Source: Amycolatopsis thermoflava N1165 (GTDB lineage Bacteria > Actinomycetota > Actinomycetes > Mycobacteriales > Pseudonocardiaceae). Taken from it: a DNA stretch of 64,000 nucleotides. The position numbers and the translations under genes were made by a program. The stretch lies in the NCBI RefSeq assembly GCF_000473265.1, contig NZ_KI421511.1, forward strand, positions 7,209,909 to 7,273,908, written 5' to 3'. Position 1 is the stretch's first letter. Each line of letters begins with the position of its first letter. The notes under the pieces are model-generated. The model had not been told where the DNA came from. It made no database searches and saw only the letters and a program-made list of their open reading frames with translations. Below, piece by piece: positions 63,505-64,000 of the stretch.

Positions 63505-63564
63505 ACGGGTTTCGCCACGTTCGGTGGGGCTATCCGGGGGGCAATTCGTCCCAAAGGAGTAGTC

Positions 63565-64000
63565 ATGACCGGGCGTTCCGCAACCGCGACCAGGGTCCGC
63601 AGGCCCGTGCAGACCGCGGCCACCACCGTCGCCGCCGTGTTCCTGCTCGTCGGGATCCTCGGGTTCATCCCGGGGATCACCTCGAACTACGGCGACCTCA
63701 CCTTCGCCGGCCACCACTCCGGCGCGATGCTGCTCGGGGTCTTCGCGGTGTCCATCCTGCACAACATCGTGCACCTGCTGTTCGGCATCGTGGGGCTCGC
63801 GCTGGCCCGCACCCCGGGCGGCGCCCGCGGGTTCCTCGTGCTGGGTGGCTTCGTCTACCTGCTGCTGTGGGTCTACGGACTGGTCATCGACCAGGACAGC
63901 GGCGCCAACTTCGTGCCGCTGAACAACGCCGACAACTGGCTCCACCTGGGCCTCGGCGTCGGCATGATCGCGCTGGGCTGGGGTCTCACCGGCGTCGAGC
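63565..64000 (+). CDS. DUF4383 membrane protein (partial, C-terminus off the right edge)
   Basis: 145 residues visible: RPVQTAATTVAAVFLLVGIL, GFIPGITSNYGDLTFAGHHS, GAMLLGVFAVSILHNIVHLL, FGIVGLALARTPGGARGFLV, LGGFVYLLLWVYGLVIDQDS, ADNWLHLGLGVGMIALGWGL. Four membrane helices with the HNxxHL pattern (ILHNIVHLLFGIVGLA) of DUF4383. Function unknown. AAAGGAG lies 6-7 nt before the ATG. The C-terminal helices of the PLA2 fusion protein at 29.4-31.6 kb show the same type of motif. Confidence 0.82.
   Translation, partial: MTGRSATATRVRRPVQTAATTVAAVFLLVGILGFIPGITSNYGDLTFAGHHSGAMLLGVFAVSILHNIVHLLFGIVGLALARTPGGARGFLVLGGFVYLLLWVYGLVIDQDSGANFVPLNNADNWLHLGLGVGMIALGWGLTGVE

Noticed and set aside
63509-63533. 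SigB/SigF-type promoter before the DUF4383 gene
   Set aside because: GTTT and GGGCTA are present at about the right distance, but the -10 differs from GGGTAY and the spacing is borderline.

Overview
The window is a chromosomal stretch of a high-GC actinomycete, most likely Pseudonocardiaceae (Amycolatopsis-like). This rests on the very high GC3, the F420 machinery (FbiC and an F420-type PNPOx protein), the LytR-CpsA-Psr protein, the SigK/RskA pair, a DevR/DevS-like pair, many GTG and TTG starts, and several apparently leaderless promoters. No prophage, ICE, CRISPR array or intact insertion sequence is visible. The one transposase-like gene looks domesticated.

Layout. 1-2.5 kb: left-truncated flavin reductase divergent from an IclR regulator, a winged-helix regulator and a PaaX regulator. 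2.5-7.9 kb: small housekeeping genes (peptidase E, F420-type PNPOx, Xre and GntR regulators, DnaJ-NERD fusion, DUF2237, GNAT). The gap at 4.2-4.8 kb carries two unusual palindromic elements. 7.9-16.0 kb: a catabolic block with two transporters, a four-gene operon built on a UGSC thiol protein, a TetR regulator and a 3-dehydroshikimate-dehydratase-like gene that is split in two by an apparent one-base frameshift. 16-23 kb: sigK-rskA, NTF2-like, SRPBCC and KTSC proteins, a Tat-exported PhoX-type phosphatase with a PHO-box-like repeat, a class IV aminotransferase-like protein, and an NmrA/MerR divergent pair. 23.3 kb: an atypical tRNA. 24.4-27.3 kb: TetR plus Baeyer-Villiger monooxygenase, and an Xre gene whose 3' end has been tandemly duplicated. 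27.5-33.5 kb: LCP protein, a phospholipase-A2/acyltransferase fusion and a membrane diguanylate cyclase.

33.7-33.9 kb holds three tandem micro-genes, each encoding M-(S/R)-D-R-D-F, with starts exactly 73 bp apart and each with its own Shine-Dalgarno sequence. 33.9-40.5 kb: MFS exporter, SDR, acyl-CoA synthetase, kynureninase, VOC protein. 40.6-43.3 kb: DevR/DevS-like two-component system, PNPOx protein and a DosR-box-like site. 43.7-51.9 kb: inositol monophosphatase, FBP-type zinc protein, FbiC, the transposase-derived gene, RecQ, Nudix. 52-58 kb: four-helix copper protein, GH13 glucosidase, site-2 protease, erythromycin esterase. 58-64 kb: PfkB kinase, TetR plus FAD monooxygenase with a strong operator, GT4 glycosyltransferase, MaoC protein, and a right-truncated DUF4383 protein.

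Best candidates for something undescribed: the micro-ORF triplet, the dispersed palindromic element present at 4.6 and 57.9 kb with compensatory stem changes, the UGSC operon, the PLA2-acyltransferase fusion and the class-I-shaped tRNA with a UAG anticodon. All family assignments are by reading motifs; nothing was searched or computed.
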